DNA of 64,000 bases from Holothuria scabra (taxonomy: Eukaryota; Echinodermata; Holothuroidea; Aspidochirotida; Holothuriidae). Positions 1 to 9,011 of this stretch are shown piece after piece. Under the pieces are notes generated by a model. The model was not told where the DNA came from. It ran no database searches and saw only the letters and a program-made list of their open reading frames with translations. A program made the translations under genes and the position numbers. Numbering within the stretch: the stretch's first letter is position 1; every line of letters begins with the position of its first letter. The stretch lies in NCBI GenBank assembly GCA_037179385.1, contig CM074185.1, forward strand, positions 5,327,371 through 5,391,370. The letters run 5' to 3'.

Positions 1-34
1 GAATGTATCCATTTTTGTGTTCTTTTGTGATGTG

Positions 35-135
<101 letters not shown>

Positions 136-240
136 CAGAGAAGTTCCACGTATACTCCGAGAAATAACTAAAATACAGAAAAATATGCAATAAGGAGCAT
201 AACTGGTTGATTTTAGGAGTATGAAAGATTACAAATATAT

Positions 241-280
241 TTCGAAATTTTCAGTCCCCCTGGGAATTTCCTCAGCGAGT
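241..280 (-). ncRNA. Hammerhead-ribozyme-like motif, left arm of PLE-1
   Basis: On the minus strand a CTGAGGA box is followed by a short hairpin (TCCC paired with GGGA) and then GAAA, the two conserved boxes of a hammerhead core. The G at the fifth position of the first box falls at a tolerated site. Hammerhead motifs in Penelope-like pseudo-LTRs are established knowledge; cleavage here is inference. Confidence 0.55.
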
Positions 281-438
281 ATTAAAGACAAAATGAGCAC
301 AAAAATTAAAAATGAGTACATAAATTAAAAAGAACGGAAATCTACAGTTAACTGCAGTGTCAGGAGGGAAGATTAAAATGTTTGTTGAAACGTGTAATGA
401 TTTAGAATACCAAGGTCTTTGTTGAGTCCGGTAATGTG

Positions 439-887
439 TTACTTGAGCCTCATTATCCAAATAAGTTCGGTACGCTTTCGTTGTTCAGCGCAAATAAAAT
501 TATTTGCAATGAGGATTATTTTAAGATTCTCGATAGAATGGTGCGGAAGATTAAAATGCTCCGCTACTGGGAATCCAAGAGTGTTGTCACGGATAGACTG
601 TTTATGGTTATTGAACCTTAGACGAAAGGAAGTACCAGTTTCACCGACGTACAACTTATTTTTACAAAGATTACAAAATAGAATGTAAACTACATTACAG
701 GAATCACAGTTAAGGTTGGGGGGAATAATCGGAAAATTAATGTCAGGGATATTGATACGTTCTTCAGTAGTAATGTGCTTGCAGATTTTGCAGCGTCTTT
801 TATTGCAAGGAGTGTTGCCCTTAGAGTCCGGGGTAATTGATGTGGAGGAGGTAAGAAGTCTTCTTAGGTTAGGGGGCTGGCGAAATG
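439..887 (-). CDS. GIY-YIG endonuclease C-terminal part of a Penelope-like polyprotein
   Basis: The minus strand is open for about 149 codons, ending at the stop at 439-441, with no internal stop. In order it encodes a linker, a cysteine cluster (TPCNKRRCKIC), a second cysteine group (CDSCNVVYILFCNLC), then KLYVGETG and RLRFNNHK. This is the order expected of the linker zinc finger and GIY-YIG nuclease of Penelope-like elements: the GIY half is VYI, the YIG half is YVG, and the conserved arginine follows. The enzyme would nick target DNA for target-primed reverse transcription. The frame is cut off at the right-hand arm near 888, so the reverse transcriptase is absent and the copy cannot move on its own. 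The first in-frame ATG gives a 71-residue product that lacks the zinc finger. Confidence 0.8.
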
Positions 888-1017
888 TCTAAATCATTAC
901 ACGTTTCAACAAACATTTCAATCTTCCCTCCTGACACTGCAGTTAACTGTAGATTTCCGTTCTTTTTAATTTATGTACTCATTTTTAATTTTTGTGCTTA
1001 TTTTGTCTTTAATACTC

Positions 1018-1057
1018 GCTGAGGAAAGTCCCAGGGGGACTGAAAATGTTGAAATAT
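1018..1057 (+). ncRNA. Hammerhead-ribozyme-like motif, right arm of PLE-1
   Basis: This is the inverted counterpart of the motif at 241-280. It has CTGAGGA, a six-pair helix II (AGTCCC with GGGACT) and then GAAA. The stem is better preserved than in the left arm. A possible cleavage triplet GTT follows shortly after. Confidence 0.55.
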
Positions 1058-1118
1058 ATTTGTAATCTTTCATACTCCTAAAATCAACCAGTTATGTCTT
1101 TATTGCATATTTTTCTGA

Positions 1119-1119
<1 letters not shown>

Positions 1120-1150
<31 letters not shown>

Positions 1151-1156
1151 GATATA

Positions 1157-1229
<73 letters not shown>

Positions 1230-1236
1230 ATATATA
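1120..1236. repeat. (TA)n-rich microsatellite with GT/GA interruptions
   Basis: TA repeats run from the right arm of PLE-1 to the edge of the second Penelope-like element. Breaks such as gatatatatatgta suggest an older tract, or two insertions into one original tract. Confidence 0.95.
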
Positions 1237-1261
1237 GGTCGGAAAGAGGTAGTAAAAAGTG

Positions 1262-1325
1262 CTTAAAAGTTTGCGGAAAACTCCAGGACGTTTCGGGTAT
1301 AAACCCTTCATCAGGTGGCAAAAAC
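1262..1325 (-). ncRNA. Hammerhead-ribozyme motif of PLE-2
   Basis: The minus strand has CTGATGA, a helix II of GGGT with ACCC closed by TTAT, then GAAA and a following CGTC. The boxes match the hammerhead consensus exactly, with the one-pair helix III typical of Penelope-like and retrozyme ribozymes. Such short forms usually need a dimer to cleave well (known of the family). Confidence 0.7.
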
Positions 1326-1639
1326 CAAACTGAACAACCAACAGTAACAATTGGACACGAGAAACATCGAATCCGAAGCGATCGCTGTAAAAACAGAATC
1401 GGACGAAAGTGACTGTCAGAAAACATGAGTGCGAAGGATGAAACACATATAAAAAAAAGAAAAAGAGCGTCCTGGATGAAAAAGTGCACGTACAAATCGA
1501 ATATGGTCAGAAAAAATGGGAAAAAGGTAGAAAAAAACTAGGTCCGGAAAACGAACGGGTAAATGTAAAAGGAGTAAAAACTGGCTCAAAAAAGGGGTGA
1601 ATATTACAAAAGGTCAATTCTAACGAGAGTACCTAGCCT

Positions 1640-2228
1640 CATGATCAGTCGGTTTTCAGCACCAAGGCGGTCACGATCCTAGCCTCGGCACATTACAGCT
1701 GCCATAACAGTTAAATGCTGTATAGAACAAGGTGAAGGGGGATTAAAATGTGCAGCCACCGGGTATCCATGGAGATTCTGTTTGATGGACCTAAGGTGCT
1801 CGGTGACTCAATCCGCGAGGCGGCGCTTGGTCTCTCCCACAAGCTAAAATATAAACTACATTAAAGGAAATGCAGGAGAATCTTTGTTTGACAATAAAGC
1901 TATTGCCGTTGGGGCCTGAAATGTTGACTAGGTCGTGTTTGCCAACAACTGGACATGTATTACACCTCGGACGGTTACATGGAACGGTACCAGCCGTGTC
2001 GTCGAAAGAAGTTTGTGGGTGGGAAGCCCGAACTAAATGGTTGGCTAAATTATTCTCAACTCTAAAAGCAGTGATGGGGGGTTCCGGGAAAACATCACGG
2101 GTTGAGGGGTCTTGTCGGAGCAATTCTACATTTTTGTGGATAGCGTGTAAAATAGGACGGACCCAAGGGTGATAAGAAATTACTAAAGGAATACGTATAT
2201 TGGTACCAGATTTGCTCTTTTTCTCCAA
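1640..2228 (-). pseudogene. PLE-2 linker, zinc finger and GIY-YIG remnant
   Basis: The first frame reads RIPLVISYHPWVRPI, then a PCNRPRCNTCPVV cysteine cluster, then FNVVYILACG, the GIY half of the nuclease. It then shifts frame. In another frame, about 1640-1810, recognisable nuclease text continues with TEHLRSIKQNLHGYPVAAHF but contains stops. The catalytic domain is therefore broken. Confidence 0.8.
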
Positions 2229-2268
2229 GGCTTCCTCTCTGCTGGTTCCTTGAATTCTGCGTAAGGCA

Positions 2269-2544
2269 TTATATTATAGAGGGTTTTGGCAGAGAACTGG
2301 CATTTTTCAAAAAAGGAGGCAGTTGAAAATCAGAATCCTCCGAACAAATTCGTCTGGCTCGCAAGAGCTGGGAATAAGGAATAGATTTAGTGCAAGATTT
2401 GGGGTGGTTGGAAGGGTACAAAAGGTAGTTATGCGAGTCGGTTGGCTTAAAGTGTAGGTTAGAGGTAATTGTACGGTTGTTGATGGACAGTTTAAGGTCG
2501 AGAAAAACAACAGATGAGTCCGAGATACAATGGGTAAATTTCAA
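2269..2544 (-). pseudogene. PLE-2 post-palm (thumb) region of reverse transcriptase
   Basis: The text FLDLKLSINNRTI and LHFKPTDSHNYLLYPSNHP is characteristic of the stretch after the palm domain in Penelope-like reverse transcriptases. It is offset by a frameshift from the catalytic part upstream on the minus strand. Confidence 0.8.
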
Positions 2545-3046
2545 AAAGGGGCAAAAGGACGACGGGATCCAGTGGCAACTCCTGCAATATCATCAATATA
2601 CCTTTTGTAAAGTATAGGTCGTGGCCCGGTATACTGAGAAAAAAGTTGTTCTTCAAAGTGACCCATGGTCAAACAGGCAACAGAGGGACCCATTTTGGTT
2701 CCCATGGCCACTCCTTTAACTTGACGGCAAAAACGCCCATTAAACTGAAAACAATTTTGCGTGAGAACAAGTTCCGTCAAACGTAGAAAGGTGTCAGTCG
2801 CTATAAGAGGATTACGCCGTTTGTCCAGGTAGTAACGGATAGCTGTTAAGGCAGCATTATGAGGAATGAACGTGTAGAGGCTGGACACTTCCATGGTGAA
2901 TAGAAGAATAGAACAAACGACGGCAAAGCTGAAACTAAAGGGGAGAGCACAGAATCCACATACTCAGAAATAAGTACGGTAGGGCAGCTGTGTGAAGAGA
3001 CGATAGGTCTACCAGGGTTGCTGGCTTTGTGGATTTTGGGTAGCAA
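2541..3046 (-). pseudogene. PLE-2 reverse transcriptase, fingers and palm
   Basis: Two overlapping frames are needed. The first (3046-2846) begins [18 protein letters not shown] and continues [19 protein letters not shown]. The second (2894-2541) has SSLYTFIPH, the GVAMGTKMGPSVA motif and the catalytic YIDDI box. A gap of roughly 25 residues separates them relative to the usual Penelope-like layout. The N-terminal part before LPKIHK is missing, so this copy is 5'-truncated. Confidence 0.85.
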
Positions 3047-3059
3047 GTAGAAGTTAGAA

Positions 3060-3091
3060 TATATATGTATATATATGTATTTCTATATAAA

Positions 3092-3170
<79 letters not shown>

Positions 3171-3222
3171 GTAAATCAAATTGGTAAGGCTGGGAAATCT
3201 GGCTGAGGTGAAAAAACGATGT

Positions 3223-3260
<38 letters not shown>
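3060..3260. repeat. Two (TA)n tracts flanking a short unique spacer
   Basis: TA repeats at about 3098-3166 and 3223-3260, with interrupted TA-rich sequence at 3060-3097, flank about 55 unique bases. They separate PLE-2 from the third Penelope-like fragment. Confidence 0.95.
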
Positions 3261-3262
<2 letters not shown>

Positions 3263-3480
3263 TAAATCTGCAGAAAGTACTGTTTCGACCTTGTTAGGTC
3301 TCCTCAGTGCAGCTCAGAGTAGATTTCAAAACGGAATGACAAGACTGACACGGGCATAACCTGCGTCAGTCCAGCCATTCACGGTACATTGCTTGCGAAT
3401 ACCAAAGTGCACAAGCTCAAAGAGCGTGCTATGCATAAAACGAATAGTATTACGCCCTGGCTAAAATGCCAAGACTACAC
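3261..3480 (-). mobile_element. Penelope-like terminal fragment with hammerhead motif (PLE-3)
   Basis: The first 60 bases hold a good hammerhead core on the minus strand: CTGAGGA, helix II GACCT with AGGTC closed by AACA, then GAAA and a GTA cleavage triplet. A CTGCA/TGCAG pairing could form helix I. It abuts (TA)n. The remaining 160 bases show no coding text and are assigned by adjacency only. Confidence 0.6.
3265..3320 (-). ncRNA. Hammerhead-ribozyme motif of PLE-3
   Basis: All three helices can be drawn on the minus strand around the CTGAGGA and GAAA boxes, with GTA at the expected cleavage site. Activity is not demonstrated. Confidence 0.65.
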
Positions 3481-3747
3481 AAGCAATATACATACATATA
3501 TGTAAGTAGTGTGAAAACTTGAAATATCCAAGTGTTAAATTTCTCTCAAACTGCAAGTGTTTGATTTGAAATTTAATGTGCCCATATGTTTTTGGGTGAA
3601 GGCCAAATGTCATTGGGGCTAAAGGTGCCAATTATGCCTCACCTTGCAACTCTCTAATTAAAAAATAAGCACCTTAAATGCAAGGAACCATAGTGCCCTT
3701 GGGCTCTTGTTCAAAGATTGATTGTTTCATTATTTGAGAAGTGACAG
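3481..3747. other. No gene seen
   Basis: AT-rich sequence with frequent stops in every frame and no splice-bounded open stretch. Confidence 0.5.
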
Positions 3748-3985
3748 TCATGAGATTCGTATTTCAAGGCTGGGTACATGTCGCTTAAAACACGTGGTAT
3801 TTGCCGTTTCCGGCCATCTGGAGGGTTTGTAAAGCCTCAAATTTTCCTCGCTCCGCGCCAACCGATTGTGGCGCTCCGCTTAGATAGCCTTGATGCGCCA
3901 GAACCTCGGAGGTAACAGACCCCCCCCCCCACTTGTCACCTAGGCCCACCACCCTAAAATTCGGTCCTTGTCACGCTACTGTTGG
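3748..3985. repeat. Interspersed repeat families C and A, side by side
   Basis: About 3770-3895 carries the family-C signature CGCTCCGCGCCAACCGAT followed by GGCGCTCCGCTTAGATAG, seen again at 26498-26625 and inside the 1.57-kb tandem unit. About 3895-3985 is a minus-oriented family-A end, with a C-run and then the complement of a short AGTAGCGTG end (family A elsewhere ends AGTGGCGTA). Both look like non-autonomous elements; their class is unknown. Confidence 0.6.
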
Positions 3986-4634
3986 ATAGTCCCAAAATAA
4001 TCAAATTTCCTCACAAGAAGCTCAGAGTCTTAATTTTTCTTTTGCAATACCAGCCTTATATTTACAAATGTGTATAAATGTGTATTTGTATATTTATAAA
4101 TGTGTACATATACAAACGTGTATAAGGACCAAAATTTTTGGCGCGGTCCTCGCGCCTCAAATTACGCTCCTAATAGGCCTACAGTAGTGTTCACACTTTT
4201 GAAAAATTATTTTTTTAACTGTTTTTGCTCGTAGAAAAAGAAAAAAAATTAGCATTGATAAATGTACCTTTTGGTCAATGGGGTAGGGTGAGGTGCATGG
4301 TAAAAAATTGTTCTGCCCCGACTTTCATATTGCTTCCTACGCCACTGCTAAAGATTGTTTATGGAGTTTCACCAACTAAAAGCTTGCCTATGGTTTCTTT
4401 TCCATTCTATTAAATGCAAGAATTAAATGGTTTGGTAAATAGTGACTTTTATAATGAACCTGCCGAATCCTAATCAACTTCTTTCATCATCTTGTTCAAT
4501 TTATGCGTAGAATCACTTACATCCGAGGTATTAGAATTCTAAGAATTTTTGTAAGCCATCAAAATTAACTTCGTTTAACATCGTTTTAGAGAACTTACTA
4601 CCTACTTTTTTCAACTCGAGTATAAACTTAGCAT

Positions 4635-4935
4635 CAGGTTAGGTTAGATGGAGCTGTCCTGTCTAGTTTTCAACCATGTGGTTCAAGTCGAGCCAACCAC
4701 GGCCTTTTTTCATTTGTGGCTACTCGGCTTGTTTCCCCTGATCCATTACTAATGCTAGGAACAGACACAATGGCAATAGGTTTCGTTTTTAAAGGATTCT
4801 TTATGACCCAGCAGGACTTAAACTCGAGACCTTCCATCTGCAAGTCAAAAGCTTTTAGCTCATTACCATTCAGACTATGCATCGGATGAGTTTCCCCAAT
4901 GACGAACCATCCGTAGGTGTTAACAGACACCTGCT
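4635..4935 (-). mobile_element. tRNA-derived SINE, copy 1
   Basis: On the minus strand the 5' part (about 4935-4800) resembles a tRNA head, with an A-box-like TAGTCTGAATGG and a B-box-like GAGTTTAAGTCC at suitable spacing. The 3' part carries the family core, read on the plus strand as GGTTCAAGTCGAGCC then GGCC and a T-run. The same core recurs near 20830, 29850, 30405, 40080 and 60330. Confidence 0.65.
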
Positions 4936-5360
4936 CGTAATTTTTTTCTCAGCATTGAATCTTATTTTTAAACTTAAAGCACGGTACCGTCAAAAGTGTG
5001 TGTAATCAGTAACAAGAAAATTCGATTTAAGTCCATTTTTATCTCTGCTTCATTTACTGTAAGTAATTGTAATTTCATACTTATGTTGCAAATAAGTCTC
5101 CGTATTTTTTATCCCACCCTTGTTATTTGATGTCTGTTAACGCGTTGTCCGCAATGGAGAAGTTTGGGGTCTCACAAAAAACTATGTACTGTTGGTTATA
5201 GGTACTTGACCTAAGAATTATTTCCGTTGGTAAATTCTGGTGCACCTTTTTTATTCCTTAGAAAGATGGGATGTCTTAAAAGGAAATAAAAATTGCTTGG
5301 ATTTCATGATTTGATTCTTCAAAATGTTTTAACCTGTCTATCGTCTTTTATTTTCATCAG
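4936..5360. other. Sequence upstream of first CCP exon
   Basis: No exon or repeat signature was recognised. The last 30 bases are pyrimidine-rich and end in CAG, the acceptor of the exon at 5361. Confidence 0.6.
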
Positions 5361-5552
5361 GCACATGTACGACCGTTACCCTCAGCAATGGCGTACTGCA
5401 GTATCGCGACAGTAATAATGCCACTATTTCAGAACCTCGACATGGAGATTACATGATAGCAACCTGTAATGAGAATTATACTATTCAGGGAACAGACAAA
5501 ATACGGTGTTGGGAGGGAAACTGGGAGAACGAACGTCCTACTTGCAAAGAGA
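5361..5552 (+). CDS. Sushi/CCP domain exon 1 (of those in this window)
   Basis: This 192-base internal exon encodes one complement control protein (sushi) module of about 62 residues. The acceptor is ttttcatcag and the donor GTAAGT, giving a symmetrical phase 1-1 exon, the usual arrangement for CCP modules. The translation has the four sushi cysteines, starting TCTTVTLSNGVLQY, then IATCN, IRCWEGNWENE and ending RPTCKE, with the conserved tryptophan between the last two cysteines. NNAT and NYT are possible N-glycosylation sites, so an extracellular location is likely. It needs upstream exons that are not visible here. The next CCP exon is 15.6 kb away and a candidate gene end lies between, so this exon might belong to a neighbouring CCP gene. 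Confidence 0.88.
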
Positions 5553-6340
5553 GTAAGTTCTTGTTTTCTCTTCATTTTCTTGCGATATCACTTGCCGCTT
5601 TTATTCCAGCTATTTTCGTTGATACGTGTTGCTTTCTTCGCTGTTTAAAATTTTAAATTAACTTTTTCTTTGTTCATTTCTCTATGGAAGCATAACAGCA
5701 GCATTTTTGTTGCATTTATTGCATTTGAATGACGAAATAAAAATTTTTGATGTTACGCACAATTAGTCAATGAAAGTCCAAAAATTCCCTACAGAGTCAC
5801 TGTTCTGGAAAGAGAGAACCAAAGTAAGTGGGACTACGATGCGAACGAATCCTCTAGCAACTTAGGCTAAGGCGCTGAGCTGTCGGTGATTGCCAACGAC
5901 GAATACTAGAGTTTAAGGGGTAGGTCCCATGTGCTTTAAAATGAACGATCACTCAAAATGCCACAGCAATCGCAACTTAACAATTTTTGTAAGTATTACC
6001 TAAAGTTCCCCACAAATAATTGAATTCGAATTCATAATGGTTTCACCCAATATGAATTCCCTGTGTATCGTTTGGCCTAACTTTAGGTAAAATTGATTGT
6101 GAGGGGCGGATTTAGGGTGATTATTTTATACTGTACCAACCTGAGAAGGTCTGCGTTAAGTGTCATTTTTACTTAATGACACACTCCCATAACATCCCTT
6201 GACTTCGCCCCTTAATTCTCCGCACCAAACATAGCTCTCCCTGCACTTAATTAAGCTAGTTTTCAGTCATTGTGCATTTTTTCCATATTTAACAATTTAA
6301 ACGTGTGATGGTAACAAAGCTCAAAATAAACACTGCTTAA
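5553..6340. other. Intron or intergenic, no gene seen
   Basis: AT-rich, with no exon-like open frame having both splice sites. No known repeat signature was recognised. Confidence 0.5.
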
Positions 6341-6860
6341 ATTCTGCTCGCAAGCTTTGGGGCATACCATTTCCGATTGCCGTGGTTTTTTTTTTCTTAT
6401 TTTTTCAAATATTCTATTACGTTCCGGGCTTACCGATGGTGCACGCTCCCTTCGATCTTTCGGACAGGATTTCAAGACAGCGACAGCTTATATTGTGCTT
6501 ATTTCATTAGTGAATGGTATTTCCGGCTGTATGATGTGTTAAGATTTCCAAAATTTTCTGAAAGATCAGAGCCAAATGATGGTGGGCCTTTACTTGGATA
6601 TTTTTAGAGCAGGATAAAAAAATAACCACTGCATAGGTTCCTCTTAAAAGCTTGGGAGAAGTCATTTCTGGCAGTCCAATGAGTTAAGAATTTCCAAAAT
6701 CTTATTTACGCACCTCACCAACTGGTGGTGGCTTTTTGCGTACATAGTCTTTTGGGAAGGATTACAGAACAATGGTTGGTAAGATTCTACTTTCAAGCAC
6801 GGTGTATCATTTCCGGGCCAACTGGTAGTGGCGCTCTGCTTAGTGTACAAAGCCGTATAT
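6341..6860. repeat. Family-C interspersed repeat copies, degenerate
   Basis: Two blocks resemble family C: CATACCATTTCCGATTGCCG near 6362 followed by GTTCCGGGCTTACCGATGG near 6421, and ATCATTTCCGGGCCAACTGG near 6805 followed by GTGGCGCTCTGCTTAG. Short open frames in this interval arise from the repeat and show no protein similarity I recognise. Confidence 0.45.
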
Positions 6861-7837
6861 TAGGAGATTTCGGACAACGAGCGATATGCGACGTCAGACG
6901 AAAACACTAGACGCCATTTTAGCCGAAACGTAAATATAACTTCGTAGCTGATACTACGTGTAGACGAGAAGGTACAGCCCGACATCCTTCTTCAGAATAT
7001 TGTTCTTATGATGGTTCTACGGAGAAAGTTATTTAAACAGTGTAAGTATCGCTCACTGGCATAACGTTAGTCACACACGGTGACGGTATGATGTTGAGCT
7101 TCAGTTGTATTGTACAGTAAACGTTAATAGGCTTGCTGTTGCCAGGCCTATATCATTCTTACTGTAAGAAGGGTTGTATTTGTTCCACTACATAAAAGTG
7201 TGGCAGAACAAGGCCATGACAGTGCATTTTAGAGTAAATGAAGTTCCTGACAAGCCAGCCACATTTGAACTGGGGGAACTGCACCTCACCCCACCCTATG
7301 CCATCTAGCCCATTTTTCAGCCATTAGTTTTTTACCTCATTTTGTCTTAGTAAAGTGAATTTGAGGCTGTTTTGAGGTCTCATTTGGCAGATTTGTGGTG
7401 GGTGGGGAGACGTTTATTTTCCTGGAGTGCTGGGCGGGAATTTAGAGTGCATGGTGTCATCTCCCGGAACTGACCACTGTATAGTAAAGTCTACATCCCC
7501 GCACTGTACGCCGGGATTTTCTGTGCACATACAATCCTACATAGCAATATGCAGGCCTGTGCACATTCGTACAATATACATGTACATGATCATGGTACAT
7601 TGGCAATGCAAATGTACAAGTATATGGCACATACACAGTAAGTAGCAATTTGAATGGGATTGTGCATGATTTATGTATACATGTACGTAATGCATACACC
7701 ATTCACTCGCAATACAAGTACTGTATACTTTACGTCTTTCATACGACGAGAATTAACCGGCGCGCCGGGAGTACAACTTGCTCGCCGCTACGCCGAGGAG
7801 TCTGTACTCATGCCGAAGATCTTCGTTTTGTTTTAAG
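6861..7837. other. No confirmed gene
   Basis: Contains several short open frames with low-complexity text. Around 7008-7041 an ATGATG run is followed by a GTAAGT donor, but its phase does not match the exon at 7838, so it was not joined to it. Confidence 0.4.
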
Positions 7838-7933
7838 TAATAAATGCAAAATTAATGTTTCTTCTGAATCGAGAGACCTTCTCAGAGTTTCTATGATTCT
7901 GTTAAACAATTGCCCCCTTGAGAATAATACCAG
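7838..7933 (+). CDS. Candidate exon a of an unrecognised gene
   Basis: A 96-base segment with acceptor gttttgttttaag and a weak donor (AG/GTTGCA). It reads NKCKINVSSESRDLLRVSM and then ILLNNCPLENNTR, and looks like ordinary coding text. Its ending phase joins exactly to the segment at 8243. The frame can also read on past the donor to a stop at about 7972, so this exon is the least certain of the four. No family was recognised. Confidence 0.35.
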
Positions 7934-8242
7934 GTTGCAGGAAGTGACTCAAAATTATATTGCTTTTAATTAAATGATCTTAAGAAAATTTCTGATTCTG
8001 CCTCAGTTACAACAGCAATGAGCTGTGTAGTCACTTGTATCCTCACTGCCATGAGAAAGGACTTACTTTGTATGGCCTAAAAAGGCAGCATATTGTATGG
8101 GGGATGTGAACAGTAATGTTACTAGGTGAATGCTGCTGCTGTAGGGTATGGGCTTAACTTTTGTGTTCCATTTAGTCTGTAAGAACTATTTACTTCTTTG
8201 GAATGAAGCTGCCAGAAACATATATATGTATATACTTACCAG

Positions 8243-8342
8243 AATAAGAATCCGAGTTGGACTATATTTTGTTAATTTCGCCGAACTTTGTCAACTTGGA
8301 TTATCTCTACCGGTTGTAAATTTAAAGGCACATAAGGATAGG
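8243..8342 (+). CDS. Candidate exon b of an unrecognised gene
   Basis: A 100-base segment between acceptor tatacttaccag and a strong donor, GTGAGT. It reads IRIRVGLYFVNFAELCQL and then GLSLPVVNLKAHKDR. It begins by completing an arginine codon split with exon a and ends at a codon boundary, as the next segment requires. The amino-acid mix resembles a helical cytoplasmic or nuclear protein, with no signal peptide. No family was recognised. Confidence 0.45.
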
Positions 8343-8571
8343 GTGAGTGTGAACAGAGAGAGTGTATTGTAGAACAATTGAACATGACATTGAAAATAAG
8401 TTTGTTGAAGTTTTTCTACTCGAAAAACAGTATTAGCATATCATCAAAATCCCTTTTTTTTTTGTTGTTGAAGGTTTCATGATTGAAAATTGTAAGCCGA
8501 TTTAGTTGGAGTACACGTTTATAAAAAAACATTCTTCATTGTACCATTGTTCTTTTTTTTTCTTTTTTCAG

Positions 8572-8609
8572 TCTTCTGTAAATCTCATACAGAAGTTCAA
8601 CACAAGAAG
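8572..8609 (+). CDS. Candidate exon c of an unrecognised gene
   Basis: A 38-base exon after an excellent pyrimidine tract (T-rich for more than 20 bases, then CAG), ending at GTAC. It reads SSVNLIQKFNTR plus two bases of an arginine codon that the next segment completes. The short length means it rests on phase agreement with its neighbours. Confidence 0.45.
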
Positions 8610-8775
8610 GTACTTTTGAACTTGGATATTTTCCCTGTTGACTATAAGATGCAGCCTCTCTGGTTATTAGTGCTGGAATGAAGTTATTTGGCATTGTGAA
8701 ATACAGTATCTAACCTTAGCACTCCAGTGTAAAGATAAAATCTGTTCTATAACAATACTACTGAAATAACTGTAG

Positions 8776-8950
8776 GAACTTGGATGATGTGGTGCAGATT
8801 GTTCGGAATGAAGTGGAACTCATTGAATTCTCACCTGTTTCACAACCCAGATGTGGTCAAAGTTTAACTGAGGCTGGCACTCAGGGTCAATCAGATCATA
8901 ATGATGAGCTCTTTTCAGCTGTATCAAGAAACGTACTGAGCTCATGTTAA
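8776..8950 (+). CDS. Candidate terminal exon d of an unrecognised gene
   Basis: After acceptor ataactgtag the frame set by exon c stays open for 57 codons to TAA at 8948-8950. It reads NLDDVVQIVRNEVELIEFS, then PVSQPRCGQSLTEAGTQG, and ends FSAVSRNVLSSC. Codon use looks like real protein, not repeat. An AATAAA lies 56 bases past the stop. Together the four segments would encode about 135 residues of a C-terminus. I do not recognise the protein. It lies between two CCP exons on the same strand, so it is either nested in a giant intron or marks the boundary between two CCP genes. Confidence 0.5.
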
Positions 8951-9005
8951 AAGATTTCACACACCCTTCATCCTGTGATAGCATTCGAGACGTTTTCTAA
9001 GCTAC

Positions 9006-9011
9006 AATAAA
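9006..9011 (+). promoter_or_regulatory. Polyadenylation signal AATAAA of the candidate gene
   Basis: The canonical hexamer, placed as expected for a short 3' UTR after the stop at 8950. Confidence 0.4.

Larger units (their letters stand above)
177..1118 (-). mobile_element. Penelope-like element, 5'-truncated, with inverted terminal arms (PLE-1)
   Basis: Two arms of about 229 bases, 177-405 and 890-1118, are near-perfect reverse complements. Between them lies a minus-strand open frame for the C-terminal GIY-YIG part of a Penelope-like retroelement. Penelope-like elements are known for pseudo-LTRs that may sit in inverted orientation at a truncated 5' end, which fits this structure. No reverse transcriptase is present in this copy. 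(TA)n tracts lie outside both arms. Each arm carries a hammerhead-like motif. The arms differ at only a few positions, so the insertion looks fairly young. Confidence 0.85.
1237..3060 (-). mobile_element. Penelope-like element with RT and GIY-YIG remnants (PLE-2)
   Basis: Minus-strand fragments give, in order, a reverse transcriptase (3046 to about 2541), the following thumb/connection region (2544-2269), a linker with zinc finger and the start of GIY-YIG (2228-1791), and a broken remainder of the nuclease to about 1640. The 3' end (1237-1330) carries a hammerhead motif. The 5' end stops at a (TA)n tract at 3060. Several frameshifts, stops and a deletion of roughly 25 codons make it non-functional. 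It is a different subfamily from PLE-1, with about 95 bases of clearly different protein sequence per domain. Confidence 0.85.

Noticed and set aside
1084..1495. Open frames with long IYIYIY runs, also at 39692-40029
   Set aside because: Translated (TA)n microsatellite.
7008..7041. ATGATG followed by a GTAAGT donor, considered as the first exon of the candidate gene at 7838
   Set aside because: The donor phase does not match the acceptor phase of the segment at 7838.
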